A stretch of DNA of 64,000 nt from NCBI RefSeq assembly GCF_000719265.1, contig NZ_JOFL01000007.1, positions 192,193 to 256,192 on the forward strand, given 5' to 3'. Below are positions 45,248-54,700 of this stretch, piece after piece. Origin of the DNA: Streptomyces roseoverticillatus. GTDB taxonomy: Bacteria; Actinomycetota; Actinomycetes; Streptomycetales; Streptomycetaceae. The notes under the pieces were generated by a model. It was not told the origin of the DNA and searched no databases. It saw only the letters and a program-made list of their open reading frames with translations. Every line of letters begins with the position of its first letter. Position 1 is the stretch's first letter. A program made the position numbers and the translations under genes.

Positions 45248-45927
45248 TGAGGGTCGCCATTGCCGGTGCCGGTGCCGTCGGCCGCTCCATCGCGGGCGAG
45301 CTGCTGGAGAACGGCCACGAAGTGCTGCTCGTCGACAAGGCCCCGACCGCCATCTCGGTCGAGCGGGTGCCGCTCGCGGAGTGGCTGCTGGCCGACGCGT
45401 GCGAGATCACCTCGCTGGACGAAGCGGCGCTGCAGCGCTGCAACGTGGTCATCGCGGCCACGGGTGACGACAAGGTCAACCTGGTCGTCTCCCTGCTGGC
45501 CAAGACCGAGTACGGGGTGCCCCGGGTCGTGGCCCGGGTGAACAACCCCAAGAACGAGTGGCTGTTCAACGAGTCCTGGGGCGTCGACGTGGCCGTGTCC
45601 ACGCCGCGCCTGATGTCGGCGCTGGTCGAGGAGGCCGTGAGCGTCGGCGACCTGGTGCGCCTCATGCGCTTCAGCCAGGGCGACGCCAACCTGGTCGAGC
45701 TGACGCTGCCGCCCGAGTCGGCGCTGGCCGGCACCCGGGTCGGCGACGTGGACTGGCCGGACGACACCTCGCTCGTCACGATCATCCGCGGCAACCGCGT
45801 CCTCACGCCCAGCGGCGAGGACGCGCTGGAGGCCGGCGACGAACTCCTGTTCGTAGCGGCACCGGCGCGCGAGGAGCAGCTGGAAGACCTGCTGTCGGCG
45901 ACGCGGGGGGACGGCACCTCCGCCTGA
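45247..45927 (+). CDS. trkA: TrkA-family potassium uptake regulator (second copy)
   Basis: 226 residues. RCK_N with VAIAGAGAVGRSIAGELL and VLLVDKAP, and the RCK_C domain near 140-220 (LVELTLPPESALAGTRVGDV). Same role as its overlapping upstream partner. Followed by a strong bidirectional terminator. Confidence 0.94.
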   Translation: MRVAIAGAGAVGRSIAGELLENGHEVLLVDKAPTAISVERVPLAEWLLADACEITSLDEAALQRCNVVIAATGDDKVNLVVSLLAKTEYGVPRVVARVNNPKNEWLFNESWGVDVAVSTPRLMSALVEEAVSVGDLVRLMRFSQGDANLVELTLPPESALAGTRVGDVDWPDDTSLVTIIRGNRVLTPSGEDALEAGDELLFVAAPAREEQLEDLLSATRGDGTSA

Positions 45928-45942
45928 GGTCCTCTCCCCGGA

Positions 45943-45997
45943 CATACGTGAGCGCCGGCGGACCGGGTTGCCCGGTCCGCCGGCGCTCTCACGTATG
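45943..45997. terminator. Bidirectional terminator between trkA and DUF3159
   Basis: Arms of ~25 bases (45943-45967 and 45971-45997) pair around a 3-base loop with only a 2-base bulge (GTGAGCG against GTGAGAGCG). Serves the convergent trkA and DUF3159 operons. Confidence 0.88.
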
Positions 45998-46017
45998 CGG
46001 GAACGGCCGCGGCGGCC

Positions 46018-46788
46018 TCAGAGGCGCCGGGACGCGTCCGGGACGAGCTCGTCCTTCGCGCTCTCCGCGCCTTCGGCGCGCTCCGCGGCCTCCGCCGCTT
46101 CCGCCGCCTCCATCTCCGCGATCACGTCGATCGGCGGCGGCGCCTTGGCCAGGAAGATCCAGGTCAGGTAGACGGACAGCAGCATCGGCGGAATGCCGAG
46201 GGCCACCTTCACCCAGCCGAGCTCCGTGGCGTCGCCCCACCAGTACAGCGGGAAGAGGATCGCCGACTTGGCCAGCAGGATCAGGCCCCAGGCCCAGCTC
46301 GCCTTGGTGTAGGCCACCTTGCGGCCGGGGTTGCGGGTGCGCCAGGAGAGGTTCTCCTTGAACACCGGCCCCAGGATCAGCCCGAGCAGCGGATAGCCCG
46401 CCAGCGACGTGACGATGTACGCCACGGCCAGGCCAAGGGTGTAGAGCATGCCCGGCAGGTGGAAGTTCTTGGCGTCACCGGTCATCATCGCGAAGACCGC
46501 GCCGATGGCCACGCCGAAGACGCCGCTGAAGGCGTGCTTGACGGTGTCCTTGCGCAGCAGCCGGGCCACGCCCATCAGCAGCGAGAGGCCCAGTGCGGCG
46601 ATGGCCGCGGTGTGGATGTCCCGCTTGGCGGTGAAGATCGCCACGAAGACCAGCCCCGGCACGGTCGTCTCGACCATGCCCCGCACCCCGCCGAAGGCCT
46701 CGAACAGGGCGGCCTTGGTGGCTGCCGACGCGTCGGCGTCACCGCCCGTCCCCTGCTGGTCAACGATCGGCTTGTCGAGAGACGTCAC
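46018..46788 (-). CDS. DUF3159 membrane protein
   Basis: 256 residues, GTG start. Six to seven membrane segments between residues 30 and 215 and an acidic Ala/Glu-rich C-terminus (EMEAAEAAEAAERAEGAE). DUF3159 proteins are actinobacterial, of unknown function, and regularly follow an OB-fold gene and the trkA genes, as here. The start lies 3 bases after the OB-fold stop, so the two are one operon. Confidence 0.9.
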   Translation of the reverse strand: MTSLDKPIVDQQGTGGDADASAATKAALFEAFGGVRGMVETTVPGLVFVAIFTAKRDIHTAAIAALGLSLLMGVARLLRKDTVKHAFSGVFGVAIGAVFAMMTGDAKNFHLPGMLYTLGLAVAYIVTSLAGYPLLGLILGPVFKENLSWRTRNPGRKVAYTKASWAWGLILLAKSAILFPLYWWGDATELGWVKVALGIPPMLLSVYLTWIFLAKAPPPIDVIAEMEAAEAAEAAERAEGAESAKDELVPDASRRL

Positions 46789-46791
46789 CCG

Positions 46792-47190
46792 CTACTCCTG
46801 TCCGAGCGGTCGGAGTTCGTACTTGGGATTGAACAGCACCCGGCGGCCGCGGCTCATCGAGATCCGGCCGGAGGCGATCAGCTTACGGCCGGGCTCTATG
46901 CCGACGATGGAACGACGGCCGAGCCACACGACGTCGAGCGCGGCCGAGCCGTCGAACAGCTCGGCCTCCAGAGCGGGAACACCGGCGCGCGGACGCAGAG
47001 TGACGGTCCGCAGCGTACCGGTGACCTTGACTATCTGGCGGTCGTCGCAGTCGCATATCCGCGTGCAGCCCGCGGCCTCCGTGTCCTGCTGCAGCTCCGC
47101 GTCGTGCAGCTCCTCCTGCGAGGTGGACAGCCGGTCGAGCATCCGGCGGAAACGGCCGGTCGGCTTCTCGGAACGGGGTACGGCACTCAT
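46792..47190 (-). CDS. OB-fold nucleic-acid-binding protein
   Basis: 132 residues, ATG 47190. A helical N-terminus (RFRRMLDRLSTSQEEL) precedes an OB-fold: VKVTGTLRTVTLRP, ALDVVWLGRR, KLIASGRISMSRG, which resembles the RecG wedge/tRNA-anti type. Probably binds single-stranded nucleic acid. Co-transcribed with DUF3159. Confidence 0.85.
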   Translation of the reverse strand: MSAVPRSEKPTGRFRRMLDRLSTSQEELHDAELQQDTEAAGCTRICDCDDRQIVKVTGTLRTVTLRPRAGVPALEAELFDGSAALDVVWLGRRSIVGIEPGRKLIASGRISMSRGRRVLFNPKYELRPLGQE

Positions 47191-47263
47191 GAACCCAGCG
47201 TACCGGCAGCCCTCCGGGCGGGTTCCTGACCCACGAGCGGGGCACCGTTTCGTCCTCAATGCC

Positions 47264-47456
47264 TTACATCTCGAACCGGTACCCCATCCCCGGCTCCGTA
47301 ATGCCCCACCCCCCGGGGGCAACCCCCGGACCCCCGGCCGACGGCCCCGAACCGCTCATCACATCTCGAACCGGTACCCCATCCCCGGCTCCGTGATGCC
47401 CCACCTCCCGGGGGCAACCCCCGGACCCCCGGCCGACGGCCCCGAACCGCTCGTCA
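47264..47456. repeat. 95-bp tandem repeats derived from the kdpE 3' end
   Basis: Two extra copies of the last ~12 codons of kdpE plus the adjoining GC-rich sequence lie head to tail. Their stop-codon equivalents are at 47264-47266 (TAA), 47359-47361 (TGA) and the true stop at 47454-47456, a 95-bp period. Each unit carries CCCGGGGGCAACCCCCGG, a short palindrome. Confidence 0.9.
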
Positions 47457-48143
47457 CATCTCGAACCGGTACCCCATCCCCGGCTCCGTAATGAAGTGCT
47501 TCGGGTGTGAAGGGTCGCGCTCCAGCTTGCGCCGCAGCTGCGCCATGTACACCCGCAGGTAGTTCGTCTCCGTGCCGTACGAGGGGCCCCAGACCTCCTG
47601 GAGCAGCTGCTTCTGACTGACGAGACGCCCCGTATTGCGGACCAGGACCTCCAGCAGGTGCCACTCCGTCGGCGTCAGCCGGACGTCCCGCCCCTCGCGG
47701 TTGACCTTCTTCGCCGCGAGGTCGACGGTGAAGACCTCCGTCTCGACGATCGCGTCGTCCCCCGCGGCCGCGGGCCCCGTCGGCTCGGCGCGCCGCACCG
47801 CGGCCCGCAGCCGGGCCAGCAGCTCGTCCATGCCGAACGGCTTGGTGACGTAGTCGTCGGCGCCGGCGTCCAGCGCCTCGACCTTCTCGTCGGAGGTGTG
47901 GCGGGCGGAGAGGACCAGGATCGGGACCCGGGTCCAGCCCCGCAGCCCCTTGATCACCTCAACGCCGTCCATGTCGGGCAGGCCGAGGTCGAGGATGACC
48001 ACGTCGGGGTGGCGGGCGGCGGCGAGCTGGAGCGCGGTCGCGCCGTCGGGCGCGGCGTCGACCTCGTACTTCCGCGCCTTGAGGTTGATCACGAGGGCGC
48101 GGACGATCTGCGGCTCGTCATCCACCACGAGCACCCGGTTCAT
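47454..48143 (-). CDS. kdpE: KdpE response regulator
   Basis: 229 residues. Receiver domain with VLVVDDEPQ, phospho-acceptor in VVILDLGLPDMDG (Asp near 52) and conserved Lys in VTKPFGMDEL. OmpR-type winged helix at the C-terminus (LTPTEWHLLEVLVRN, YLRVYMAQLRRKLE). It activates kdpFABC on potassium limitation or salt stress. It follows kdpD after 85 bases. Its 3' end has been tandemly copied downstream. Confidence 0.96.
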   Translation of the reverse strand: MNRVLVVDDEPQIVRALVINLKARKYEVDAAPDGATALQLAAARHPDVVILDLGLPDMDGVEVIKGLRGWTRVPILVLSARHTSDEKVEALDAGADDYVTKPFGMDELLARLRAAVRRAEPTGPAAAGDDAIVETEVFTVDLAAKKVNREGRDVRLTPTEWHLLEVLVRNTGRLVSQKQLLQEVWGPSYGTETNYLRVYMAQLRRKLERDPSHPKHFITEPGMGYRFEM

Positions 48144-48228
48144 CGGTAACCACCTCTGCTGGTCGTGCGGGCCGCTGCGCGGGGCCCGGGATCGGGGACT
48201 GCTGGTCTGTCGGTGCGCGGGGAACGTC

Positions 48229-50781
48229 TCACGAGGTGGCCTGCGCCGGAAGGTCCGCGCGGACGGGGGCGACCCCCGCGGCAGCCCGCAGGGTGAGCAC
48301 CATCGTCATGCCGCCGCCGGGCGTGTCCTCGGCGGCGAGCGTGCCGCCCATGGCCTCGGCGAAGCCCCGGGCGACGGCCAGGCCGAGGCCCACGCCGGCC
48401 CCCCGCGGCGCGTCCCCGTAGCGCTGGAAGGGCTCGAAGATGCGGTCCTTGGCGCTGTCGGGGACGCCGGGGCCGCGGTCGGCCACCCGGACCTCCACCC
48501 GGTCGCCCAGGGCGCTGGCGGCCACGTGGACCGGCGTCCCGCCGGGGCTGTACTTGACGGCGTTCTCGACGACGTTGGCGACGCTGCGCTCCAGCAGGCC
48601 CGGGTCGACGGCGACCATCGGCAGCGACTCGGGGATGTCGAGGGTGACGCTCCCCTCGGGGACGCCGCCCAGGGCCATGGGCACGACCTCGTCCAGGTCG
48701 ATCTCGCGGATCAGCGGGGTGACGGTGCCGGTCTGCAGCCGCGACATGTCGAGGAGGTTGCCCACGAGGTGGTCGAGGCGGTCCGCGCCGTCCTCGATGC
48801 TCGCCAGCAGCTCGGCCTCGTCCTCCTCGGACCAGGCGACGTCGTCCGAGCGCAGGGACGTCACCGCGGCCTTGATCGCGGCGAGCGGGGTGCGCAGGTC
48901 GTGGCTGACGGCGGCGAGCAGGGCCACGCGGATGCGGTTGCCCTCGTCCAGGCGGCGGGCCCGCTCGGCCTCGCCGACCAGCCGCTGCCGGTCCAGGACG
49001 ACCGCGGCCTGCGCGGCGAAGGCGGCGAGCACGCGGCGGTCCTCGGCGGGCAGGACGCGGCCGGAGAGGGCGAGCGCCATGTTGTCGCCTACGGGCATGT
49101 CGACGTCGGCGTCCTCGGGCCGCAGCAGGGGCTTGCCCGAGCTCGTCACGACGCTGGCCGCGCAGGTCCACGGGTCGACCTCGCTGGCGCGCTCCAGCAG
49201 GGCCACGGACTCCATGGCGAAGGTCTCCCGGACCCGCTCCAGCAGCGCGTCCAGGCTGGTGTCGCCGCGCAGGACGCTGCCGGCCAGGAAGGACAGGATC
49301 TCGGACTCGGCCCGCAGCCGGGCCGCCTGGTGGGTGCGGCGCGCGGCCAGGTCCACCACGGACGCCACGGAGACCGCGACGAAGACGAAGATCGTGATGG
49401 CGACGATGTTCTTGGGGTCGGTGATCGTCCACCGGTGGAGGGGCTCGACGAAGTAGTAGTTCAGCAGCAGCGAGCCGAAGGCCGCGGAGGCGAGGGCGGG
49501 CAGCAGGCCGCCGAGCAGGGCCGCGGCCACCGTCATGCACAGGAACATCAGCATGTCGTTGGCGAGGCCGAGGTCCGGGCCGATGTGCGTCAGCAGCAGG
49601 CTGAGCAGGGCGGGGCCGCCCAGGCCCACGAGCCAGCCCGCCGCGATGCGGCCGCGCCCCAGGCGGGCGCCGCGCGAGACGGGCAGGCCGCGGCCCTTGG
49701 CGGCCTCCTCGTGCGTGACGATGTGCACGTCGAGGTCCGGCCCGGAGTCACGGGCCACGGTCTGGCCCACGCCGGGACCGAAGACGTACTGCCAGGTCTT
49801 GCGGCGGCTGGAGCCGAGCACGATCTGCGTGGCGTTGACTCCGCGGGCGAACTCCAGCAGCGAGGCGGGCACGTCGTCCCCGATCACGTGGTGGAAGGTG
49901 CCGCCGAGGTCCTCGACCAGAGTGCGCTGGACGGCCAGCTCCTTCGGCGACGCCGAGGTGAGCCCGTCGCTGCGGGCGATGTAGACGGCGAGGATCTCGC
50001 TGCCGGAGCCCTTGGCGGCCATGCGCGCCGCGCGGCGGATCAGCGTGCGGCCCTCGGGGCCGCCGGTGAGGCCCACGACGATGCGCTCGCGGGCGTGCCA
50101 GATGGTGGAGACGCTGTGCTCGGTGCGGTACTGGCGCAGGTATTCGTCGACGCGGTCGGCCGTCCACAGCAGCGCGAGCTCGCGCAGCGCGGTCAGGTTG
50201 CCGGGCCGGAAGTAGTTGGACAGCGCCGCGTCGACCTTGTCGGGCTTGTAGATGTTCCCGTGCGCCATGCGGCGGCGCAGCGCCTGCGGCGACATGTCGA
50301 CCAGCTCTATCTGGTCGGCGCGGCGCACCACCTCGTCGGGCACGGTCTCCTGCTGCCGGACGCCGGTGATGGACTCGACGACGTCGCCGAGCGACTCCAG
50401 GTGCTGGATGTTGACCGTGGAGACGACGTCGACGCCCGCCTGGAGCAGCTCCTCGACGTCCTGCCAGCGCTTGGTGTTGCGCGAGCCGGGCACGTTGGTG
50501 TGGGCGAGCTCGTCGACGAGGACGACGGCCGGGCGGCGGGCGAGGACGGCGTCGATGTCCATCTCGGTGAAGGCCGTCCCGCGGTAGGCGATCTCCCTGC
50601 GGGGCACCTCCTCCAGGCCGTGCAGCATCACCTCGGTGCGCGGCCGGTTGTGGTGCTCGACGAAGCCGACCACGGCGTCCGTGCCGCGCTCCACGCGGCG
50701 GTGGGCCTCGGAGAGCATCGCGTACGTCTTGCCGACGCCCGGTGCCGCGCCGAGGTAGATCCGAAGCTTGCCGCGTCCCAT
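48229..50781 (-). CDS. kdpD: KdpD osmosensitive potassium channel sensor kinase
   Basis: 850 residues, close to the E. coli length. KdpD N-terminal domain with Walker A GAAPGVGKTYAML near 11-23 and VVLVDELAHTNVPG. USP domain near 240-360. Four membrane segments near 385-480. GAF region. Histidine kinase with the H-box VSHDLRTPLAAIK near 635, N-box NVVENAVKYSP, and DRGPGVP/GVGLGLAVARG. It senses low potassium and phosphorylates KdpE. All key residues are intact even though kdpB is broken. Confidence 0.97.
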   Translation of the reverse strand: MGRGKLRIYLGAAPGVGKTYAMLSEAHRRVERGTDAVVGFVEHHNRPRTEVMLHGLEEVPRREIAYRGTAFTEMDIDAVLARRPAVVLVDELAHTNVPGSRNTKRWQDVEELLQAGVDVVSTVNIQHLESLGDVVESITGVRQQETVPDEVVRRADQIELVDMSPQALRRRMAHGNIYKPDKVDAALSNYFRPGNLTALRELALLWTADRVDEYLRQYRTEHSVSTIWHARERIVVGLTGGPEGRTLIRRAARMAAKGSGSEILAVYIARSDGLTSASPKELAVQRTLVEDLGGTFHHVIGDDVPASLLEFARGVNATQIVLGSSRRKTWQYVFGPGVGQTVARDSGPDLDVHIVTHEEAAKGRGLPVSRGARLGRGRIAAGWLVGLGGPALLSLLLTHIGPDLGLANDMLMFLCMTVAAALLGGLLPALASAAFGSLLLNYYFVEPLHRWTITDPKNIVAITIFVFVAVSVASVVDLAARRTHQAARLRAESEILSFLAGSVLRGDTSLDALLERVRETFAMESVALLERASEVDPWTCAASVVTSSGKPLLRPEDADVDMPVGDNMALALSGRVLPAEDRRVLAAFAAQAAVVLDRQRLVGEAERARRLDEGNRIRVALLAAVSHDLRTPLAAIKAAVTSLRSDDVAWSEEDEAELLASIEDGADRLDHLVGNLLDMSRLQTGTVTPLIREIDLDEVVPMALGGVPEGSVTLDIPESLPMVAVDPGLLERSVANVVENAVKYSPGGTPVHVAASALGDRVEVRVADRGPGVPDSAKDRIFEPFQRYGDAPRGAGVGLGLAVARGFAEAMGGTLAAEDTPGGGMTMVLTLRAAAGVAPVRADLPAQATS

Positions 50782-51042
50782 GGCCCCTATTGTCTTTCAC
50801 GCCACGCGGTGGTGTCCGGCCGGTCCGTGACGGCCGGCAGTGCCGATGTGCCCCGCACTGCCGCGTACGGCCGACCTTACGGCCAAACTTTCGGACATAT
50901 GGGGCGCGCGGGGGTGCGGGCCGCGGTATTGACGCAGCTCTGACGCCGTATGCCGTGTCCTTCGCGGGCTCCGTACGGCTCCGCCGGGCTCCGTACGGCC
51001 CCGGGCCGGGAGGCGGGCCGTGCCGGGCGGCATGATGGCGGC

Positions 51043-51579
51043 ATGACCGACATCCGCACGGCTCACACCTCCGACCTGACCGGCACGGAACGCGCCGCGG
51101 TCCGCGCCCTCGTGGACGACGCGTTCGAAGGGGACTTCTCCGACGACGACTGGGACCACACCGTGGGCGGCATGCACGCCCTCGCCTATGAGGGCGGCGA
51201 ACTCATAGGCCACGGCTCGCTCGTGCAGCGGCGGCTCCTGCACGGCGGGCGCGCGCTGCGGGCCGGCTACGTGGAGGGGGTCGCCGTCCACGCGGACCGG
51301 CGCCGGCGGGGCGTGGCCTCGGCCGTGATGGACGCGCTGGAGCGGATCCTGCGGGACGGGGCGTACGAGGTGGGTGCGCTGTGCGCGGCGGACGAGGCGG
51401 TGCCGCTGTACGCGGGCCGCGGCTGGCAGCTGTGGCGCGGCCCGTCTTCGGTGCTCTCACCGGCGGGCCTCCAGCGCACGGAGGAGGAGGACGGCTGCAT
51501 CTACGTCCTCCCGCTCGCCGCGGAACTGGACCTGGACAGCGCGTTGGCGTGCGACTGGCGTCCGGGGGACGTGTGGTAA
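51043..51579 (+). CDS. GNAT acetyltransferase, AAC(2')-I-like
   Basis: 178 residues, ATG 51043. The pattern MTDIRTAHTSDLTGTERAAV, then AFEGDFSDDDWDHTVGG and GYVEGVAVHADRRRRGVAS (acetyl-CoA loop RRRRGV), is that of the chromosomal aminoglycoside 2'-N-acetyltransferases of actinomycetes. The C-terminus YAGRGWQLWRGPSSVL also fits. It may acetylate aminoglycosides weakly; its natural substrate is unclear. Stands alone between kdpD and a repeat-rich gap. Confidence 0.85.
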   Translation: MTDIRTAHTSDLTGTERAAVRALVDDAFEGDFSDDDWDHTVGGMHALAYEGGELIGHGSLVQRRLLHGGRALRAGYVEGVAVHADRRRRGVASAVMDALERILRDGAYEVGALCAADEAVPLYAGRGWQLWRGPSSVLSPAGLQRTEEEDGCIYVLPLAAELDLDSALACDWRPGDVW

Positions 51580-51911
51580 CCCCCACGTCCCCCACCGAAA
51601 GCCACATCGCCGGCCCGGCACCCCTCTCCCCGCCGCGGCGGAAAGCAGGGGCGGGGGCCCGCACCCCTAGCCACCGGCCGGGGCCCTTCCCTCCGCCGCA
51701 ACGGTGATCAACCACATGACCGCAGCCCGGCGGCGCCGGACCGGCCCCAGGCCGTAGGGCACCGCCGGACACGCCCGTAGGGGCTGATCACCGCCGCGGC
51801 GGAAGGGGCGTCACCGGGCCGGCGGCTCGCCCCCAGGACGCCGGACCGCCGGCTGCGCCGGGCGCGGGGCCCCGGGGCGTGGTCGCCCCGGAAGTCAGCG
51901 CGGCCGATGCA
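51580..51911. repeat. Gene-free gap with GC-palindromic elements
   Basis: 332 bp between the convergent acetyltransferase and two-RCK genes. It contains a minus-strand copy (51689-51740), a plus-strand copy (51758-51808) and a half copy near 51640 of the same element seen at 18.8, 24.4 and 28.9-29.1 kb. Confidence 0.7.
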
Positions 51912-53822
51912 TCAGCGAGGGCGCGGAACCGGGCGGCGGCCCAAGAGGTCCGCCAGGCCCTGGCGGGTGGCGGCGACGAGGACGCGGTCCTGACCCCGCA
52001 GCACATAGTCGCCGGGAAGGTCCCGCAGGAGGACGGTCTGCCGCCCGGACGCGTCCGGAAGGACCACGGTCAGCCCGAGCACCCGCCAGGCGCCCGGCGC
52101 AAACGCGTCGGCCGCGGCGCGCCCCTCCAGGCCGGCGTGGCCGACGACCTCGACGGCCGCGATGAGGACGACGCTCCGTTCCACGGGCACCGCGCCCAGG
52201 ATCTGACGCCCCGCCATCGCGCTGGCGAAGGCCGGGGCGACGAGGAACGACACGCTGCGGCTGCGGGTCCACGCCCGGGGGTACGTGTCGCGCAGGGTGC
52301 GGTAGACGGCCTTGGCGAAGCGGTCGTCGTAGAGCCGCATGACCACGCGGACGTCGGGCTTGACGGCCCGCGCGTACAGGGCGGCCTCCAGGTTGGTGAT
52401 GTCGCTGCTGGTCAGCGCCATGAGCGTGCCGCTCTGGCCGATCTTGGCGCTCTCCAGCACGCCTTCCTCGGTGACGTCACCGATGATCGTGGGCACGCGC
52501 AGCGCGCGGGCGAGCGCGACGCCGCGGGCCTGCGGGTCGCGCTCGACGCAGACGACGGGGATGCCGAGCTCGCGGAGCCGGGCCAGCACGCGGGCGCCGA
52601 TCTTGCCGAGTCCGAGCAGCACCACGTGGCCGGAGAGGCCGCGCCGCGGACGCCGCAGAGCGGAGGCGGAGCGGAAGGTTCCGAGCCCTTCCAGCGCGGC
52701 GGCCACGAGCAGGGGGAGCAGGAGCAGGCCGGTGAAGCCGGACAGGAGCTGGAGGATCTGCCGGCCGTGGCCCTCACGGATCGCGGGCTCGTTGATCGCG
52801 AAGAGGTCGAGGAGCGAGAGGTAGACGGCGTGCGTCGGGTTGTTGCTGCTGACGCTCCAGGACGCGACGGCCAGCCCGCACACGGCGGCGGTCAGCAGCG
52901 CGAGGGCCCAGCGCAGGCGCAGGGAGAAGAACGAGCCGAGGGGCAGGCCGCGGACGGTGGGCCGGGCGGGCGGCCCGGACGGCACGTCGAAGGGGACGGC
53001 TTCCAGGACGACCCGGGAGCGCCCCTCCGCGCCGGGCGGCGGCACGGCGCCGGGCAGCAGCAGGGGCCCGTCGGCCTCGGGCCCGTAGGCGCCGGCGGGC
53101 CGCTGGGCCGGGGAGAGGAGGGCGACGGTGCACAGCTCCTGCGGCCGTGCGGCGGCTTCCGCCGCGGGCGGCCGCTCGGCGGCTCTCAGCAGTCTGCCGC
53201 CGACGTCGAAGACCCTGCTGTGCCCGGAGACGGCGGCGGTGACGAGGACGGGGGCGGCGGTGTCCGCGTCGGACAGGACGGTGGTGGTGGCGTCGGTGAC
53301 GGGCTCGGCGTCCGACGTGGCGGCGGCCAGCAGGGCGGCCTGGTCGAGGACTTCCTCCAGGTGCTGGCCGAGCCGCCGGTTGTAGAGGCGGATGACGAGC
53401 CGGACGCGCGGGTTGAGACGGCGGGCGAGGAGGGCCGCCTGGACGTTGGTCTCGTCGTCGTCGTAGACGAGGGCGAGGGCCGTGGCCCGGGCCACCTGCG
53501 CCTCGGTGAAGGCGTCCTCGTCGGGCTCGGTCGCCTCGATGACGCGGACGAGACCGCCGCCGGCCGGAGCGGTGCCGTTGCGGTCGGGGGCGCCGGCGCG
53601 GCCGACGACTCCGGTGACGCGCCCGAAGAGGGCCGCGGCGCGGCCGACCATGGGCGCGGGGCGCCGCCTGGCCTCGCGCGCCGGGGGCAGGACGACGGTG
53701 ACGCGCTCGCCGTACACGCCGGAGAGCTCGGCGGCGAGCCGGTGCACGAGCCCGTCGTCACCGCACACCACCATGTGCGGTGCGGCTGGCGTGACTTGGG
53801 GCTGCTGGTTCAGTGTGGCCAC
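51912..53822 (-). CDS. Two-RCK NAD-binding channel-like protein
   Basis: 636 residues from GTG 53822 (MATLNQQPQ). A first RCK-like Rossmann domain (HMVVCGDDGLVHRLAAEL) is followed by a central membrane region near 330-420 with about two to three segments and a pore-loop-like stretch. A second RCK domain (VVLLGLGKIGARVLARLR, VVCVERDPQARG, IIGDVTEEG) and a C-terminal TrkA_C-like domain complete it. No clear TVGYG filter is visible, so calling it a potassium channel is uncertain. It lies among kdp and trk genes, consistent with a role in cation balance. Confidence 0.8.
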   Translation of the reverse strand: MATLNQQPQVTPAAPHMVVCGDDGLVHRLAAELSGVYGERVTVVLPPAREARRRPAPMVGRAAALFGRVTGVVGRAGAPDRNGTAPAGGGLVRVIEATEPDEDAFTEAQVARATALALVYDDDETNVQAALLARRLNPRVRLVIRLYNRRLGQHLEEVLDQAALLAAATSDAEPVTDATTTVLSDADTAAPVLVTAAVSGHSRVFDVGGRLLRAAERPPAAEAAARPQELCTVALLSPAQRPAGAYGPEADGPLLLPGAVPPPGAEGRSRVVLEAVPFDVPSGPPARPTVRGLPLGSFFSLRLRWALALLTAAVCGLAVASWSVSSNNPTHAVYLSLLDLFAINEPAIREGHGRQILQLLSGFTGLLLLPLLVAAALEGLGTFRSASALRRPRRGLSGHVVLLGLGKIGARVLARLRELGIPVVCVERDPQARGVALARALRVPTIIGDVTEEGVLESAKIGQSGTLMALTSSDITNLEAALYARAVKPDVRVVMRLYDDRFAKAVYRTLRDTYPRAWTRSRSVSFLVAPAFASAMAGRQILGAVPVERSVVLIAAVEVVGHAGLEGRAAADAFAPGAWRVLGLTVVLPDASGRQTVLLRDLPGDYVLRGQDRVLVAATRQGLADLLGRRPVPRPR

Positions 53823-53966
53823 ATTGTCAGGGTGCCCTGCACCGGTCGAACATTCACCGGAATTGCCACGGACATGCAGGACATTCGGTACGGCGGAGTC
53901 GGAGCGCGGGCCACCGCACACCGGAAGCCGCCCCTCCCCCCGCCGGCCGGCACCTCCGGCGCACAG

Positions 53967-54000
53967 CAGCCCGGCCCCCTCCTGACGAGGAGCCGGGCTG
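53967..54000 (-). terminator. Terminator after kdpC
   Basis: AGCCCGGC (53968-53975) pairs with GCCGGGCT (53992-53999), extended inward by CCTCC with GAGGA. Located just beyond the kdpC stop on the minus strand. Confidence 0.65.
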
Positions 54001-54033
54001 CGGCTTCAGGCTTTCACGCCCGCCGTACGGGCG

Positions 54034-54693
54034 TCACCGCTTCCCGCCGGCCCCGGCGAGTTCCCGCAGCGCGATGTTGAGCTTCAGGACGTTGACGCGC
54101 TCCTCGCCCATGAAGCCGAGGATGCGGCCGTCCGCATGGTCCTCGACCAGCTTCTCGACCTTGCCGGCCGGCAGGCCGTTGGCCTCGGCGACGCGCTTGG
54201 CCTGCAGGCGTGCGTAGGCCGGCGAGATGTCCGGGTCGAGGCCCGAGGCGGAGGCCGTCAGCGCGTCCACCGGCACGGCCGACGGGTCGGCGTGGTTGAA
54301 CGCGGCGACGTCCGCCCGCCGCTGCTTGACGGAGTCCAGCAGGGTCTTGCTGTCGGCGGCGAGGTTCGAGGCGCCGGAGACGATCAGCTGGTACTTGGTG
54401 TTCTCGGCGTTCGGGCCGGCGGCCGAGGGGCGCGGCTGGAAGAACTTCGGGTCCGGCAGCGGGTTGCCGTCCTTGTCCTTCGCCTCGAGGGTGTAGCTCT
54501 GGCCGAGCCGCTCGGAGCCCGCGGACTTGCCGCCGGCCTTGACCTCGGAGCCGTTGGCCTTGTCGTGGAAGGCCGCCTGGGCGATGCCGGTGACGACCAG
54601 CGGGTAGATCACCCCGCAGACCACCGTGAGGACGAGCAGGGCGCGGAGCCCCGCGCCGACCAGGCGGGCCGTGCTGCGTACGGAGTTGTTCAT
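54034..54693 (-). CDS. kdpC: KdpC subunit of potassium-transporting ATPase
   Basis: 219 residues. One N-terminal membrane helix (LRALLVLTVVCGVIYPLVVTG) and the periplasmic domain with YFQPRPSA-type FFQPRPSAAGPN, SASGLDPDISPAYA and the C-terminal VNVLKLNIALREL. It is a chaperone-like subunit stabilising KdpFABC. Directly downstream of the broken kdpB, and itself intact. Confidence 0.95.
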   Translation of the reverse strand: MNNSVRSTARLVGAGLRALLVLTVVCGVIYPLVVTGIAQAAFHDKANGSEVKAGGKSAGSERLGQSYTLEAKDKDGNPLPDPKFFQPRPSAAGPNAENTKYQLIVSGASNLAADSKTLLDSVKQRRADVAAFNHADPSAVPVDALTASASGLDPDISPAYARLQAKRVAEANGLPAGKVEKLVEDHADGRILGFMGEERVNVLKLNIALRELAGAGGKR

Positions 54694-54700
54694 GGTGTCG

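Noticed and set aside
47896..50943. 1015-codon open frame on the plus strand
   Set aside because: Antisense to kdpE/kdpD; composition is a high-GC artefact.
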